The translations under genes were made by a program, and so were the position numbers. Below the pieces are notes generated by a model. That model worked only from the letters and a program-made list of their open reading frames with translations. It did not search any database and was not told the origin of the DNA. From contig OU015524.1 in NCBI GenBank assembly GCA_907165065.1, positions 37,205,295 to 37,269,294 on the forward strand: 64,000 bases of DNA. The letters run 5' to 3'. Source of the DNA: Caprimulgus europaeus (taxonomy: Eukaryota; Chordata; Aves; Caprimulgiformes; Caprimulgidae). Within the stretch, counting starts at the first letter, position 1; each line of letters opens with the position of its first letter. Of the stretch, positions 63,600 to 64,000 are shown piece by piece.

Positions 63600-64000
63600 G
63601 ACTTGATGGTGCGTGCGCTTCCCACTGGTGCTGGAACCAGTGCCACAAGCAAGTCAGCACCAGTGCTTGCTTGTCCTGCCTGGGAGCTGGAGGGAGGGAG
63701 GGAGAGACGGGGGAGTCGCCCACCTCACTGATGCCGCTGCCCCCTTCCTCAGCCTGGCCACGCAGTCCAGAAAGGGTGGCCAGAAGGGACTGAAGGAACT
63801 TTGTCACACCAGGGCTCTGGCGATTTGCCTGAGTTGGCTGGACCTCGCAGTCCAGAGGCTGCCCACTGAGATTGCCCAGCAGAGGAGATGCCCGCGCCTC
63901 TTGTCCGCAGCAGGGGGGCAGATGGAGGATGAGGCGCTGGTTCCAGCCCAGTCCTGGCAGGTGCTTGGGGCCTGCGGAGGCCAGCGCGCAGATTAAGTGT
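63600..64000. other. GC- and CpG-rich 5' region of the hAT element
   Basis: Upstream of the transposase the composition changes sharply from AT-rich to GC-rich, with many CpG sites (for example gtgcgtgcgc, gagacggggg, agcgcgcag) and a short GGGA repeat near 63685-63705. In Charlie elements the 5' noncoding part is often CpG-rich and carries the promoter. A plus-strand open frame of 127 codons here (63613-63996) shows no domain and is explained by the low frequency of stop codons in GC-rich DNA. The boundary between element and host is not visible. Confidence 0.5.

Larger units (their letters stand above)
61640..64000 (-). mobile_element. hAT-Charlie DNA transposon, long copy, runs off the window
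   Basis: A minus-strand cut-and-paste transposon. Its 3' terminal inverted repeat is at 61640. About 160 bp of 3' noncoding sequence are followed by a transposase pseudogene (61802 to about 63590) and then a GC-rich 5' region up to the window edge. The element is therefore more than 2.36 kb, autonomous-size. The encoded protein is of the type often annotated in vertebrates as GTF2IRD2-like or ZBED-like because host genes have captured such transposases. The copy is inactive. Large DNA transposons are uncommon in birds, which makes this the most notable element in the window. Confidence 0.88.

Noticed and set aside
63613-63996. 127-codon plus-strand open frame at the right edge
   Set aside because: It has no domain and lies in GC-rich DNA where stops are rare; it is antisense to the upstream region of the hAT element.
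1-64000. CRISPR arrays, operons, ribosome binding sites, tRNA or rRNA genes
   Set aside because: The genome is vertebrate-like; no regularly spaced repeats, no bacterial gene layout and no tRNA or rRNA pattern were seen by eye, although a covariance-model scan could still find a small RNA.

Overview
The window looks like a stretch of bird nuclear genome: AT-rich, repeat-poor for a vertebrate, with no prokaryotic gene organisation. The avian assignment rests on several CR1 LINE copies with the typical 3' tail (ATTCTATG repeats), a solo LTR of the ERVL-like type that starts TGTCCTGGTTT and ends AAACCACCACA, and the general low repeat load. Species cannot be named from the sequence. No protein-coding gene can be called with confidence; the window is best read as intergenic sequence or the inside of very long introns on a large chromosome.

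Layout. 1-19.4 kb: mostly unique AT-rich DNA with simple repeats, a possible old CR1 piece near 6.1 kb, a short plus-strand CR1 tail at 13.25 kb, a very AT-rich tract at 14.2-14.4 kb, a perfect 26-bp palindrome at 15.06 kb, and a (TTCC)n microsatellite at 18.55 kb. 19.4-20.75 kb: an internal piece of a CR1 LINE on the minus strand (endonuclease plus N-terminal reverse transcriptase), truncated at both ends. 20.75-31.3 kb: unique sequence, a probable ancient SINE fragment, a (TA)n tract, a GC-rich hairpin at 27.8 kb, and a candidate pair of small terminal exons at 29.7-30.1 kb. 31.3-32.9 kb: three CR1 pieces, all minus strand; a fourth lies at 34.6 kb in a GC-rich patch. 35.78-36.39 kb: a complete solo LTR with a perfect 5-bp target-site duplication. 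36.4-61.6 kb: unique AT-rich DNA with microsatellites, a repeat/hairpin cluster at 39.5 kb and two coding-looking minus-strand tracts at 42.3 and 52.5-52.8 kb that I cannot identify. 61.64 kb to the right edge: a large minus-strand hAT-Charlie DNA transposon carrying a nearly full-length but broken transposase pseudogene (BED finger, RNase H-like core, C-terminal dimerisation domain); its 5' end runs out of the window.

There is no operon or pathway here. The recognisable proteins are all remnants of mobile elements: CR1 ORF2 fragments and the hAT transposase. The most unusual item is the hAT element, because autonomous-size DNA transposons are uncommon in bird genomes. I found no convincing new biological system; the best unexplained leads are the 26-bp palindrome centred on an E-box, the two coding-like minus-strand tracts, and the candidate terminal exons.
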